The position numbers and the translations under genes were made by a program. The notes under the pieces are model-generated. The model did no database searches and was not told where the DNA came from. It was given only the letters and a program-made list of their open reading frames with translations. 64,000 nucleotides of DNA from AP-15 sp963812675 (lineage in GTDB: Bacteria; Pseudomonadota; Alphaproteobacteria; ATCC43930; CGMCC-115725), in assembly GCA_963812675.1 (NCBI GenBank), contig CAWEWR010000017.1, positions 44,576 to 108,575 of the forward strand, read 5' to 3'. Below are positions 24,747 to 32,889 of the stretch, piece after piece (within the stretch, counting starts at the first letter, position 1; every line of letters starts with the position of its first letter).

Positions 24747-25815
24747 ATGACGACTTACAACGTCCTGATCATGGGCGCTTCCTACGGCTCGCTCTTGGCA
24801 ACAAAGCTGCTGTTCGGCGGCCACAAGATAACGATGGTGTGCCTGCCGGCGGAGGTCGAGGCGTTCAACAACGACGGCGCCCGAATACGCCTTCCGATCA
24901 GAGGCAGAAAGGAGCCGATCGAGCTCGAACTCACGGAAATTGCCGGGCAAGCTCGCCGCAGCCGGCCCCGGCGACGTCAACCCGAGGGACTACGATCTCG
25001 TCGCTCTGGCGATGCAGGAGCCGCAATACCGCTCCCCCGGGGTTCGCGAATTGCTCGACGCGGTCGCGCGGTCCCGGGTGCCGTGCATGTCGATCATGAA
25101 CATGCCGCCCTTGCCTTATCTGAAGCGCATCGCCGGGCTGCAAACCGACACGCTCAAACCCGCCTTTACCGATGCGAGCGTGTGGGACAATTTCGAGCCG
25201 GGTCACCTGACCTTGTGCAGCCCGGACCCGCAGGCCATCCGGCCGCCCGGCGAGAAGATCAACGTCCTGCAGGTCACCTTGCCGACCAATTTCAAGGTGG
25301 CCCGGTTCGACTCCGACAAATCCACCGCGATGCTGCGCGAGATGGAGGCCGACATCGAGGCGGCGCGGTACGATCCCGGCGGCGGACCGATCCAGCTGCC
25401 CGTCAAGTTGAAGGTCCACGACTCGATCTTTGTGCCGCTCGCCAAATGGGCGATGCTGCTGACCGGCAACTACCGCTGCGTGACGGCTGACGGGGCGATC
25501 GACATCAAGGACGCGGTGCACCGTGACATCGCGGCTTCGCGCTCGGTCTACAATTGGGTCTGCGGGGTGTGCGAGAGGCTGGGGGCATCGGCGAACGATT
25601 TGGTGCCGTTCGAGAAATATGCCGCTGCCGCAAACGACCTGGTGCGGCCGTCCTCGGCCGCCCGGGCCCTCAACAACGGCGCCCCCAATATCGAGCGGAC
25701 GGACCGTCTCGTGCAGCTCATCGGCGCGCAATACGGCATGCGCAATACCGTTGTCGACCAGACCGTCGCCCTCGTCGACGAGAGGCTCGCGGCCAATCGA
25801 AAAACCGCCGCCTGA
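24747..25815 (+). pseudogene. Ketopantoate-reductase-like dehydrogenase with a one-base frameshift
   Basis: The ATG at 24747 follows TAGGAGGAAACGGAG, and the frame opens with a Rossmann motif VLIMGASYGSLLATKLLFGG. After GRKEPIELELTE the similarity switches frame near 24937-24942 (GAAATTG) to PGKLAAAGPGDVNPRDYDLV and continues to the stop at 25815. The span is 1069 nt, one more than a multiple of three; removing one A restores a protein of about 355 residues. The C-terminal part has KVHDSIFVPLAKWAMLLTGN and SIKDAVH-like DIKDAVHRDIAASRS. It resembles uncharacterised ketopantoate/opine reductase-like proteins, not classic PanE. The break may be real or an assembly error. Confidence 0.78.
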
Positions 25816-25862
25816 CTCTCGGAAACCCGTCGCCGACACGGTGGCCCGGAGAGCACGGCGTC

Positions 25863-26387
25863 GTGATTGAAACCGATCGGCTCCGTATGCGAGCGCTGCG
25901 CGGTGATGATCTCGCCGACTTGGTCGCCTTGATCAATAACTGGGAGATCGCGCGTTGGGTTTCCTCCGTGCCGCACCCCTACACCGAAGCCGACGGCCGG
26001 GCGTGGATCGCACGGGTGCGGCAGGACCACGCAACCGGTCGTCCGCTGCGCTTCGCCATCGCATTGAGGGAATGCGATCGCCTGATCGGCGGGATCGGAT
26101 TGGACGGCAGCACCGGCGACGAAAGCGACGAGCCGGCGCTCGGTTATTGGGTAGGCCAGCCGCATTGGGGCAACGGGTATGCGCGTGAAGCCGTCGCCGC
26201 GGTAATCGAGTACGGGCTGCGCACCCTCGGCATGGCAACCATCCGCGCCTACACCGACCCGAGCAACCTGGCTTCGCAAAAGGTCTTATTGCGCTGCGGC
26301 CTCGAACAGGTCGGCGAAATCGAACTGATCCGGCCGACCCGTAATGGCGCGCGGCAGGCACCTCTGTTCCGTATCTCGCAGCAGTGA
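25863..26387 (+). CDS. GNAT family N-acetyltransferase (RimJ/RimL-like)
   Basis: The 174-residue protein has ETDRLRMRALRGDDLADLV at the N-terminus and the acetyl-CoA-binding loop in LGYWVGQPHWGNGYAREAVA (about 96-115), where the usual Q/RxxGxG/A is PHWGNGYA. Further features are AYTDPSNLASQKVLLRCGLE. This is the RimJ/RimL type of acetyltransferase acting on protein N-termini or small amines. The start is GTG 25863. The gene is co-directional with the frameshifted dehydrogenase 47 bases upstream. Confidence 0.87.
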   Translation: MIETDRLRMRALRGDDLADLVALINNWEIARWVSSVPHPYTEADGRAWIARVRQDHATGRPLRFAIALRECDRLIGGIGLDGSTGDESDEPALGYWVGQPHWGNGYAREAVAAVIEYGLRTLGMATIRAYTDPSNLASQKVLLRCGLEQVGEIELIRPTRNGARQAPLFRISQQ

Positions 26388-26411
26388 TCGGGCGCCCTCA
26401 ATCACTGGCGG

Positions 26412-26981
26412 TCAATGGATCGCGCAGGAAGTGCGGGTAACGCGGTAGGTCGAGAAATACCCGATCGTGTGGGTCGAGATGCGCAGGAACGCATATTCGC
26501 TGAAACCGGGCTTCAGCTGGTCAACGACCTCGAGGCGGCAGGTGTTGCCCGGCAATAAGGTCACGGTCATCGTGCGCGTGCTTTGCGGATCATCCTGGAT
26601 GCGCACGAGCCGGCCGTCCGGCGCCGTCCGCCATGACGCATATGCCGCGTCGTCACCGGAGCTGCTCAGCACCTGCATCATCGCATTTCGATCCTGGTAG
26701 GGACCGGCGCTGCGGTTGCGGCCCTCGGAAAGATTGCCGCCCCCCGACACCGTGACCTGCACGTTGTGGTGCACGGCGATGCCCGCGTGAACTTCCGGCC
26801 GCACCATATCCATCACCGAATCATAGGTGAGATCGATCACTGCATTCGCCGCAGCATTCCCGGGCAGAGCGCCGAAGGCCGTCAACGCGGCGATCACGGA
26901 CACCACCAGCCGAGCCGCTTTGCGATGTCGAATGATCAATCGAGCCTGTCCGCTCATCTTAGGCATTGGGCTATTGGACAT
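26412..26981 (-). CDS. Secreted hypothetical protein
   Basis: The 189-residue protein has a basic N-terminus and a hydrophobic signal segment (LVVSVIAALTAFGALPGNA) with cleavage likely after AANA. The mature part is rich in beta strands (VQVTVSGGGNLSEGRN, MTVTLLPGNTCRLEVVDQLK) with two Cys near the C-terminus that could pair. I recognise no family. Its 5' end overlaps the 3' end of the DUF5681-like fragment by 28 bases. Confidence 0.65.
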   Translation of the reverse strand: MSNSPMPKMSGQARLIIRHRKAARLVVSVIAALTAFGALPGNAAANAVIDLTYDSVMDMVRPEVHAGIAVHHNVQVTVSGGGNLSEGRNRSAGPYQDRNAMMQVLSSSGDDAAYASWRTAPDGRLVRIQDDPQSTRTMTVTLLPGNTCRLEVVDQLKPGFSEYAFLRISTHTIGYFSTYRVTRTSCAIH

Positions 26982-27223
26982 CGTACGCGCTCCGCCAACT
27001 CGGGCTTATTCTGCCCGGGAACATAGCCGGCTTCGCCTCTAGCCCGGAAGGGGCGACCACGAATTGAGGGATATCGCCGCGCTGCGAATGTTTGATTTAA
27101 CAGTGCGAGGTACTGCTGCGCGGGCCGGCCGGCGGGATTGCCCGACCGGCCCTTGGGAAACCGCCGCCCGCTCCCGTCCCCCGTTCCCTGTTCCTCCTGT
27201 TTTATCTGGTCGAGATCAGGCAT
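26954..27223 (-). pseudogene. DUF5681-type leader fragment (mobile-element associated)
   Basis: The ATG at 27221-27223 follows AAGGAGTTGCC and the first 40 residues contain GRRFPKGRSGNPAGRPAQQY. That is the hallmark N-terminus of DUF5681 proteins, which are found with phage and transposon genes. After about residue 55 the sequence is Arg-rich and low in similarity, so the rest of the domain is lost. A second, more decayed copy with the same ribosome binding site and first ten codons lies at 61592-61690. I treat this as a remnant even though the frame is open for 89 residues. Confidence 0.6.
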
Positions 27224-27739
27224 CGGCAACTCCTTCAATCGCAATGCCGCACCCGCTCATGGAGCCGGAATGACCGAGTGTATGATGCGATTGCGGCATT
27301 TACATGATTGTCTTTTTGCCAATCACTGGGAGCGGGCCGCTTGATCTGCGCTCATCCCTGATGATGCCGCGCCGCGCTAATTTTGCCCATGTCGCGGAAT
27401 CGACGATCTGGAAAATCAGGTGCTGGCAAATTACTTAATCGTTCGCATCAGGTTGGAGCGTAAAACGTGGTCGATATTCTTGCGGACGATGATGTTCCTA
27501 CTAGAACGCCATTGGCAAGCGCACAGCGGGCGAGGAAGAGTCTCGCGGTCTTGTTGCTCCTTGGACTTATATCCTTTGTGATCGCGTCTGATGTTACCGA
27601 TGAACCCAACCGGCGTTGTGGCCCGCTTCAACTCGATTTTAGAAATCCGTGCAATGCCATTGCGGCGGCACTGCTGTGAACGCGAGAGGGAAAGACGCAT
27701 AAAGTGGTCTTCTATGCCGCCGTTTCTAATCAACGGAAT
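27224..27739. other. Intergenic region beside the IS-disrupted gene
   Basis: No convincing gene is seen in these 516 bases. The first 50 bases upstream of the DUF5681 fragment are shared with the copy at 61592 (GGGTGCGGCATTGCGATTGA against GGGTGTCGCATTGTCATTTT). A 70-codon frame from GTG 27467 has a hydrophobic stretch but no ribosome binding site. Base composition falls towards the DUF4145 gene, consistent with acquired DNA. Confidence 0.5.
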
Positions 27740-28149
27740 TTAAGTCTCCTTTTTGGGCCGTTTTGGACGTTCTGGAATATTGAGCTCTTTGATGTCATGA
27801 TCGTGAACGTAGATCGCTGCGATTATTCCCTCCATCACATCCAATGCCGTATTTAGCTGCTGTTTATTAGGAACGTAGCCGCGATAAGTCACAGCATGTC
27901 CAGCTTCCAAAATTTCCCTTAAAGCGTCACGTTGGATGAGGGATATATAACCTCCCTCCTGAAATGCATCTATATTTTTCAAAAATGCTCCCTGATCGGT
28001 AACTTTATCTATCATAATATGCTCAAGCAATGACCTAATCCCCATAATTGCCAAGCGTGGAAGGTTGTTTTGAGTAGCAATATAAATTTCTTCGAGAAGT
28101 TCAAAAAACTTTTCTGTTCCGTCGTAAGTTATGGCCATAATAAACGAAC
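27740..28149 (-). pseudogene. DUF4145 gene, C-terminal part (split by IS insertion)
   Basis: This part encodes about 133 residues from IMAITYDGTEKFFELLEEIY to PERPKRPKKET. The central ALREILEAGHAVTYRGYVP and LPRLAIMGIRSLLEHIMIDK match the DUF4145 core, which Pfam notes in restriction-type proteins. The composition is clearly more AT-rich than the surroundings. The 5' end touches the target duplication at 28142-28149. Joining it to the part at 29318-29584 with one duplication copy removed gives one continuous frame of 222 codons plus stop. It could still be translated from the internal ATG (28136-28138) as a truncated protein. Confidence 0.85.
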
Positions 28150-28175
28150 CATGCTTGTCCGGTTGACACCCAAGA
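28142..28175. repeat. Left end of the IS1595-type element: target duplication and inverted repeat
   Basis: Bases 28142-28149 (AAACGAAC) are the target duplication, repeated at 29318-29325. Bases 28150-28175 form the left terminal inverted repeat, beginning CATGCTTGTCCGGTTGACAC. It matches the reverse complement of 29292-29317 at 24 of 26 positions. Confidence 0.93.
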
Positions 28176-29317
28176 GCACCAGATTTGGTGGCGGTTTGTC
28201 GGTACCCTAGCTCAGTGGATGCTCGCCGGGTTTTCGCCGCGGCATTTTGGATGTTGCCATGAACCGGTGTACAGCCCGTCATACGTCGGGGCCACCGCCT
28301 GCCCGCCGATCCCGAGCAATGACCGGAACGCATTGAACGGGTAAAAACGGCGATTGAACCGGAACGTGAACTCGTTGAGGTAGGCTTGAAGGTGCTGCGG
28401 ACTGACGCCGTGGTGGCAACCTCGCAGCCAGCTTTTCAGATTACTGAAGATCAAATGGGAGATCGGCAGAAAGTCCTCGGCCACGCTGGGATCACCTTGC
28501 GCTGCGACCGGCAGATGCCGATAGCCGCGATCACGCAACGTCGCATAGCCGCCCCAGGCGTCGGTCACCACCACGGCTCCTGGCTCGACCGCCGCCTCGA
28601 CAAAGCCGCACAGCGATCTTGCCGACCGATCCAGCACAACTTCCATCCGAATACGGCCGGCATATCGGCCATTGCGGCGCGGCACGCCTTTGACGTTCTC
28701 GGGCTTGCGCTGGCGGACTTCGACAGCCGCGATAACGAGGCTTTGATCATGGACCCCGCGGCCCTCGCCGCGCGTCCTGCCGCCGACCCATGACTCGTCG
28801 ATCTCGACATGATCCCGCGGCTGGCCACCGATGCGGTCGCGATCGGGTCGGACCATGCCAGCGCGGAGTTTGTGGAGGATCTGGAACGCCGTCTCGTAGC
28901 GGTTCAAGCCAAGCTGACGTTGGAATTGGACGGCCGAGATGCCTGGCGTATGGCTCGAAACCAGGTAGGCGGCCCAGAACCAGATCGACAGCGGCGTGCG
29001 GGTCCGCTCCATGACCGTGCCGGCCGTCAGCGCATTATCCCGCTGACATTTGCGGCACCGCAGAACCTGCGGCCGGTTGGCGAAGCGGTAGGGTTCGCTG
29101 GCTTCGCCGCACCATCCGCAGACGAACCCGTCGCGCCAGCGGATGGCTTCAAGGTAAGCAGCGCAAGCCGTATCGTCAGGAAACAGGCGTTGGAACTCGG
29201 GCAGTGAACCCGGAAAGGGCAGATCCGCGCGGAGCAAGACAACGGCGGGCATGGCGGCATCTCGTTTCCGCCGCTAAACTACCAACTGTAGTCTTGGGTG
29301 TCAACCGGATAAGCACG
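28150..29317 (-). mobile_element. IS1595-family insertion sequence, complete
   Basis: The element is 1168 bp long with 26-bp terminal inverted repeats (two mismatches) and an 8-bp direct duplication of AAACGAAC. That duplication length is characteristic of the IS1595 family. It contains a single intact transposase gene on the minus strand and no passenger genes. It sits inside a DUF4145 gene, and removal of the element plus one duplication copy restores that frame. The intact ends and gene suggest a recent insertion. Confidence 0.93.
28212..29252 (-). CDS. IS1595 family transposase
   Basis: The 346-residue protein has the N-terminal zinc ribbon of this family (C45, C48, C66, C69) after the PEFQRLFPDDTACAAYLEAI helix. 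The catalytic core has D152 in VEIDESWVGG and D231 in VVVTDAWGGY. At the third position FSNLKSWLRGCHHGVSPQ has an Asn (N271) instead of the usual Glu, a variant I believe occurs in some IS1595 subgroups. The C-terminal YLNEFTFRFNRRF is the family signature. The frame is intact, so the element may be active. Confidence 0.93.
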   Translation of the reverse strand: MPAVVLLRADLPFPGSLPEFQRLFPDDTACAAYLEAIRWRDGFVCGWCGEASEPYRFANRPQVLRCRKCQRDNALTAGTVMERTRTPLSIWFWAAYLVSSHTPGISAVQFQRQLGLNRYETAFQILHKLRAGMVRPDRDRIGGQPRDHVEIDESWVGGRTRGEGRGVHDQSLVIAAVEVRQRKPENVKGVPRRNGRYAGRIRMEVVLDRSARSLCGFVEAAVEPGAVVVTDAWGGYATLRDRGYRHLPVAAQGDPSVAEDFLPISHLIFSNLKSWLRGCHHGVSPQHLQAYLNEFTFRFNRRFYPFNAFRSLLGIGGQAVAPTYDGLYTGSWQHPKCRGENPASIH

Positions 29318-29325
29318 AAACGAAC
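29292..29325. repeat. Right end of the IS1595-type element: inverted repeat and target duplication
   Basis: Bases 29292-29317 are the right terminal inverted repeat, reading TCTTGGGTGTCAACCGGATA at its inner end. Bases 29318-29325 (AAACGAAC) repeat the left target duplication exactly. Confidence 0.93.
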
Positions 29326-29584
29326 TAGACGCCCATCCCGGACGCCGCCGGGAAATAGCCGGCGGATAATGTATAACCTCATATGGATTACGGTCTCTAT
29401 TACTTGTCCACGTCTCCCGAAACGAAATTCTGCCGCAGCCGCGACAGCGTAAGGTTTCGAACCTACCTTCATTATGTGCTGCTGTTGCAGGGGCCATCGA
29501 CAGAGCATGCAGGAGTTCATGAGATGTCTCCCTGACGCAGTCAACACAGGGTGCTCGCTCATCGAAGCTTGTGGGCGCGGTCAT
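29318..29584 (-). pseudogene. DUF4145 gene, N-terminal part (split by IS insertion)
   Basis: Eighty-nine codons run from ATG at 29582-29584 to the edge of the target duplication. The sequence carries a Cys pattern typical of a zinc ribbon (CVDC near residue 13 and CRGC near residue 47) and HYPPAISRRRPGW, the usual N-terminal signature of DUF4145 proteins. Translation now runs 12 residues into the IS end and stops. The break point matches the IS duplication exactly. A 30-base leader separates it from the recombinase gene. Confidence 0.85.
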
Positions 29585-29599
29585 TGTGCGTACCTTCGT

Positions 29600-30145
29600 T
29601 TACGCTGTAAGCCGGGAAATCGTCGCCGGGCTGACGTTGTAGCTGCGGGCGATGTCGGCAAGCGTCTCGCCTTGGTTGCGGCGCTTGACCGCCTCGCGCT
29701 TCTGGTGATCGGTGAGCTTGAACGGTCGGCCCATTTTCTGCCCGCGCGCCACGGCCCGCGCCCGGCCTTCCCCGGCGCGCGCGCGGATAAGGTCGCGCTC
29801 GAACTCCGCCAGCCCGCCGAGCACGGTCAGCATCAAGCGCCCGTGCGATGTGGTGGTGTCAGCCCATGTGTCGCCAAGGGATTTGAAACCGGCTTTCTTG
29901 GCGGTGATCGCCGCGAGCGTGTTCAACAGGTCGCGGGTGGATCGCGCCAGCCGGTCGAGCCGCGTCACGGTCAGCACATCGCCCGCCTCAAGCTGGTCGA
30001 GCCACCGGCGAAGCTGCGCCCGGTCGGTCTTGGCTCCACTCGCCACTTCGCGAAAAACCTTCTTGCATCCGGCCTTGGTCAGTTGGCGCACCTGAGCGTC
30101 AACACTTTGGCCATCCGTCGATACCCTCGCGTAGCCGTATTTCAT
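29600..30145 (-). CDS. Serine recombinase (resolvase/invertase type)
   Basis: The 181-residue protein has the catalytic Ser9 in YARVSTDGQ, with downstream LDRLARSTRDLLNTL and GGLAEFERDLIRARAGEGR, which are classic resolvase/invertase motifs. The C-terminal TLADIARSYNVSPATISRL is the helix-turn-helix. Such proteins resolve cointegrates or flip segments between short crossover sites. No obvious paired res site is visible nearby, so it may be a leftover of a Tn3-like element or act elsewhere. It lies between the disrupted DUF4145 gene and an ATPase remnant. Confidence 0.93.
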   Translation of the reverse strand: MKYGYARVSTDGQSVDAQVRQLTKAGCKKVFREVASGAKTDRAQLRRWLDQLEAGDVLTVTRLDRLARSTRDLLNTLAAITAKKAGFKSLGDTWADTTTSHGRLMLTVLGGLAEFERDLIRARAGEGRARAVARGQKMGRPFKLTDHQKREAVKRRNQGETLADIARSYNVSPATISRLTA

Positions 30146-30251
30146 GCCTCACTTATGGCGGTAACTTATGCAAAGGAAAAGCCCTTTCGGATCAACGGCG
30201 TAATTTTCTTTCATAATTCTTGATTTTGCAACACGGGCCTCCGGTAGAAGG

Positions 30252-30550
30252 TCAAAAAGGGAATACGCAGCGTTTGATCGCAGCCGCTCGGTCTAACACG
30301 CTGCCGGCTGCAATGGGGACGAACTCAAATCCAAGGGTGCTGTAGATTTCCTCGTGAACCCGCTCGAAACGCCGGGCCTCTTCAAAATTTGATGCGCCGA
30401 GCTTCGGTCGGGGTGATAAAGCCGAGATTCTGTGTGAAGAAAACGCGCTTCTGATAAATTGCTTCCGTTTTGATGCGCTTCAATTCGGCGGAAAGCGCCT
30501 CGGAATATGGCATTACGGTGACAGTTTGCTCAGTAGCGCAATGTGCTGAC
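30252..30550 (-). pseudogene. AAA ATPase (AAA_28-like) C-terminal remnant with frameshift
   Basis: From about 30550 down, the frame reads EQTVTVMPYSEALSAELKRI and KRVFFTQNLGFITPTEARRI, the C-terminal half of small AAA_28-type ATP-binding proteins. At 30382-30390 an AAATTTTG run ends this frame. Removing one T lets it continue as FEEARRFERVHEEIYSTLGFEF to the stop at 30252-30254. The Walker A half is absent. This is therefore a truncated and frameshifted remnant. Confidence 0.7.
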
Positions 30551-30682
30551 CGGGCAGACGCGCACGGGCGACGATCACCTTCACTTGGGACACCTTGAAC
30601 CGGCTCTCGTCGAAGGCCAGGCCCGAAAAGGCGATGGGCGCCGTCGCCGGCGCACGCCGCCGCGCTATCTGCGTTTCGCGTG

Positions 30683-31822
30683 TCAGTTGATCAGGCCGTA
30701 GAATTTGGCGGCGTTCTCGCAGGTGATCTTGTGCACGATCTCGGGATCGAGGCCGGCGAACTGCTCCTTGATGTATTTCGAGGATTCCGGCCACACGCCG
30801 TCGGTGTGCGGGTAGTCGGAGCCCCACATCAGGGTCTCGACGCCGATGTCGTCGACGAGCTTCGTGCCGATCGGGTCGAACTGGAACGTCGCCTTGCACT
30901 GGCGGCGCCAATATTCGCTCGGCTTCATCTTGATCAGGTCGCGGAACCGGTCCTCGTACTCGAAATCCATGCGATCGAGCGCATAGGGCAGCCAGCCGAT
31001 GCCGCTCTCGCCGAACGAGACCTTGAGCCTCGGATGCCGCTCCAACACGCCGGCGCCGATCAATGCGGCGATGATGTTGATGAGCCCCATCTGGAAGGCC
31101 GAGACGCCGGTGAACATCGCGGCGCGGCGGACCTGGCCCGAGACGCCTTCGCGCGCCCGCGGCGAGGTCGTCGGGAAGGTGTGGAAATGCAATGGCAACT
31201 GCACTTCCTCGACGGCGTTCCACAGCGGCTCCCAGACCGGGTGCCACATCGGGTCCATGTCCCACGAGCAGGACAACTCCAGCCCCTTGATGCCCATCTT
31301 GGCGACCCGATGGATCTCCTTCACGGCGTCGTCGATGTTGCCATACGGAAGGCAGGCGAGACCGATCTCGCGGTCCGGATAGTGGCGGCAGAAATCTTTG
31401 AGGAAATCATTGTAGATGCGCAGCATCTCGTTCGAGGCTTCGCGGTCGTTGAGGCGCGAGGCGGCGCCGAGGATGCCGTAGATGACCTCGGCGTCGACGC
31501 CGTCGCGGTCCATGTCTTTGATGCGCAGATGCGGGTCGCTGCAGCGCCGGACGTCCCGCTTGCCGTCCTCGTACATCCCGGTTTCGGCCATCTTGTCGAC
31601 CCGGTGGTTCTGCCCCGGAACAAAGGGCGCGCCACCCGGCCCGACGCCGTTCTTCAACCCGAAATTGGCGCCGTTCTTGGCGACCCATTGCGGCCCCTGC
31701 GGCCCGTCCTCGACATAGGGCATGCGCTCCTTCAGCTCGCGGCGCGCTTCGGAGGTGAACAGGTCGGGCGGCATCCACGGCATGTCGAGATGGCAATCGG
31801 CCGAGATCCTGCGGTATTGCAT
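30683..31822 (-). CDS. Amidohydrolase family protein (amidohydrolase_2 / ACMSD-like)
   Basis: The 379-residue TIM-barrel protein has the N-terminal metal motif ISADCHLD (the HxH is CHLD-like here), HFHTFPTT near residue 205 with metal His, and WGSDYPHTDGVWPES near residue 335 with the catalytic Asp. LKVSFGESGIGWLPYALDRM fits decarboxylase/hydrolase members such as ACMSD and gamma-resorcylate decarboxylase relatives. It would hydrolyse or decarboxylate an aromatic or lactone substrate. The ATG at 31820-31822 follows GGGGAAAC. The upstream 190 bases also carry the promoter of the divergent EF-hand gene. Confidence 0.88.
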   Translation of the reverse strand: MQYRRISADCHLDMPWMPPDLFTSEARRELKERMPYVEDGPQGPQWVAKNGANFGLKNGVGPGGAPFVPGQNHRVDKMAETGMYEDGKRDVRRCSDPHLRIKDMDRDGVDAEVIYGILGAASRLNDREASNEMLRIYNDFLKDFCRHYPDREIGLACLPYGNIDDAVKEIHRVAKMGIKGLELSCSWDMDPMWHPVWEPLWNAVEEVQLPLHFHTFPTTSPRAREGVSGQVRRAAMFTGVSAFQMGLINIIAALIGAGVLERHPRLKVSFGESGIGWLPYALDRMDFEYEDRFRDLIKMKPSEYWRRQCKATFQFDPIGTKLVDDIGVETLMWGSDYPHTDGVWPESSKYIKEQFAGLDPEIVHKITCENAAKFYGLIN

Positions 31823-31957
31823 GTTGTTTCCCCGTTGGCAGGTTGTCGAAGCGTGCTGCAAGCACTGTACTCCTTCGAAGCCGCGGATTCGTGCGAAACG
31901 CGCCCGTCGGACCCGGCTTTTTTGCGCATGCGACATGAACGCCTTGCAACCCGCGGG

Positions 31958-31986
31958 TTGCGTTCGCACGCAAAGAATGCTATACA
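31958..31986 (+). promoter_or_regulatory. Sigma-70-type promoter for the EF-hand gene
   Basis: TTGCGT (31958-31963) is followed by a 17-base spacer and TATACA (31981-31986), a good match to the -35 and -10 consensus. Transcription would start near 31993, about 24 bases before the ATG at 32017. The leader has no strong ribosome binding site. It has not been tested. Confidence 0.5.
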
Positions 31987-32016
31987 TCGATTTTAGTCAA
32001 CCGAAAGTCGTAACAA

Positions 32017-32331
32017 ATGCGCTCTGCTATTTTCGTGGCCTTCATCGCGCTCTCGCCGCTGCCGGCGACAAGCTTCGCTCAGACGGCACCGCAAACCGCC
32101 GCTGTCGAGAGTGCGGCCCCCGCGGCTTCCGCTCCGGCCGGCAGCGGCGGGATCACGCGGGATCAATTCATCGAACGCGCCAAGGATCGGGCGGCACAAC
32201 GGGCCGGGGCACGCTTCGACCAGATGGACGCCGATCACGACGGCGTCCTCGACCGCGCCGAGATCCGCGCCTGGCGCACTCAGCATCCGCGCCACGCCGG
32301 CGCGCAGCCGTCCCAGCCTACGCCGCAATAA
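32017..32331 (+). CDS. Secreted EF-hand domain protein
   Basis: The 104-residue protein has a signal peptide (MRSAIFVAFIALSPLPATSFA, cleavage after SFA), an Ala/Pro-rich linker and one EF-hand calcium loop, DADHDGVLDRAE (about 71-82). Similar small periplasmic EF-hand proteins are common in alphaproteobacteria. The single full loop suggests it works as a dimer or as a calcium sensor; that is inference. A clear promoter precedes it. Confidence 0.83.
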   Translation: MRSAIFVAFIALSPLPATSFAQTAPQTAAVESAAPAASAPAGSGGITRDQFIERAKDRAAQRAGARFDQMDADHDGVLDRAEIRAWRTQHPRHAGAQPSQPTPQ

Positions 32332-32395
32332 TCCGGCTGCCGGCTCCGGCCAATTCGCGGTAGACTGAGTTCACCGCGAGCACAAGGAGCCGACA

Positions 32396-32848
32396 ATGCC
32401 GGATGCTGGAAATGTCGAGACGAGGGATGCTGGGAGTGCCGGGGAGGGGGTCCGCATAGCCGGCCTCGACCATGTCGTGCTGCGGGTCGGCAATCTCGAC
32501 CGCGCGATCGAATTCTACGAAAGAGTTCTGAATTGCCGCGTCGAACGCCGGCTCGAGCAACCCAAGCTGGTCCAGCTGCGCGCCGGCGCCTCTCTGATCG
32601 ACCTGGTTCCGGCTTCCGCCTCGCCGGGCCAGGCGGGGGACGGCGCGGGGCGCAACATGGATCATTTCGCCGTACGGATCGACGGGTTCGACGCGGCGGC
32701 GCTGGCCGGCCATCTGCGGCGGCATGGCGTCGAGGTCGGCGAGGTGCGGGAACGCTACGGCGCCGAGGGCTACGGCCCCTCGCTCTACATCTGCGACCCC
32801 GACGGCAACACGGTCGAACTCAAAGGTCCGGCGACAAGGGGACTGTAG
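32396..32848 (+). CDS. VOC family protein (glyoxalase/dioxygenase fold)
   Basis: The 150-residue protein has the double betaalphabetabetabeta fold: AGLDHVVLRVGNLDRAIEFY (first metal His) and NMDHFAVRIDGFDAAAL (second), with SLYICDPDGNTVELKG providing the metal Glu. The first 20 residues are a poorly conserved lead; the ATG at 32396 follows AGGAGCC. Members act as lyases, dioxygenases or resistance proteins, and the substrate cannot be assigned. It lies just after the EF-hand gene. Confidence 0.88.
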   Translation: MPDAGNVETRDAGSAGEGVRIAGLDHVVLRVGNLDRAIEFYERVLNCRVERRLEQPKLVQLRAGASLIDLVPASASPGQAGDGAGRNMDHFAVRIDGFDAAALAGHLRRHGVEVGEVRERYGAEGYGPSLYICDPDGNTVELKGPATRGL

Positions 32849-32889
32849 GACCGAAGGCGGCTCTAGGACGCCGCCCGCCGGCAGCGCTT

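Noticed and set aside
27467..27679. A 70-codon plus-strand frame with a hydrophobic stretch
   Set aside because: No ribosome binding site, no family and its end is low in complexity; it may be chance.
29600..30145. Serine recombinase as part of the IS1595 element
   Set aside because: It lies outside the inverted repeats and target duplications, so it belongs to another element or stands alone.
30552..30682. Minus-strand frame ending LPGQHIALLSKLSP between the amidohydrolase and the AAA remnant
   Set aside because: Too short, with no recognised family, and possibly the debris of the rearrangement that truncated the ATPase.
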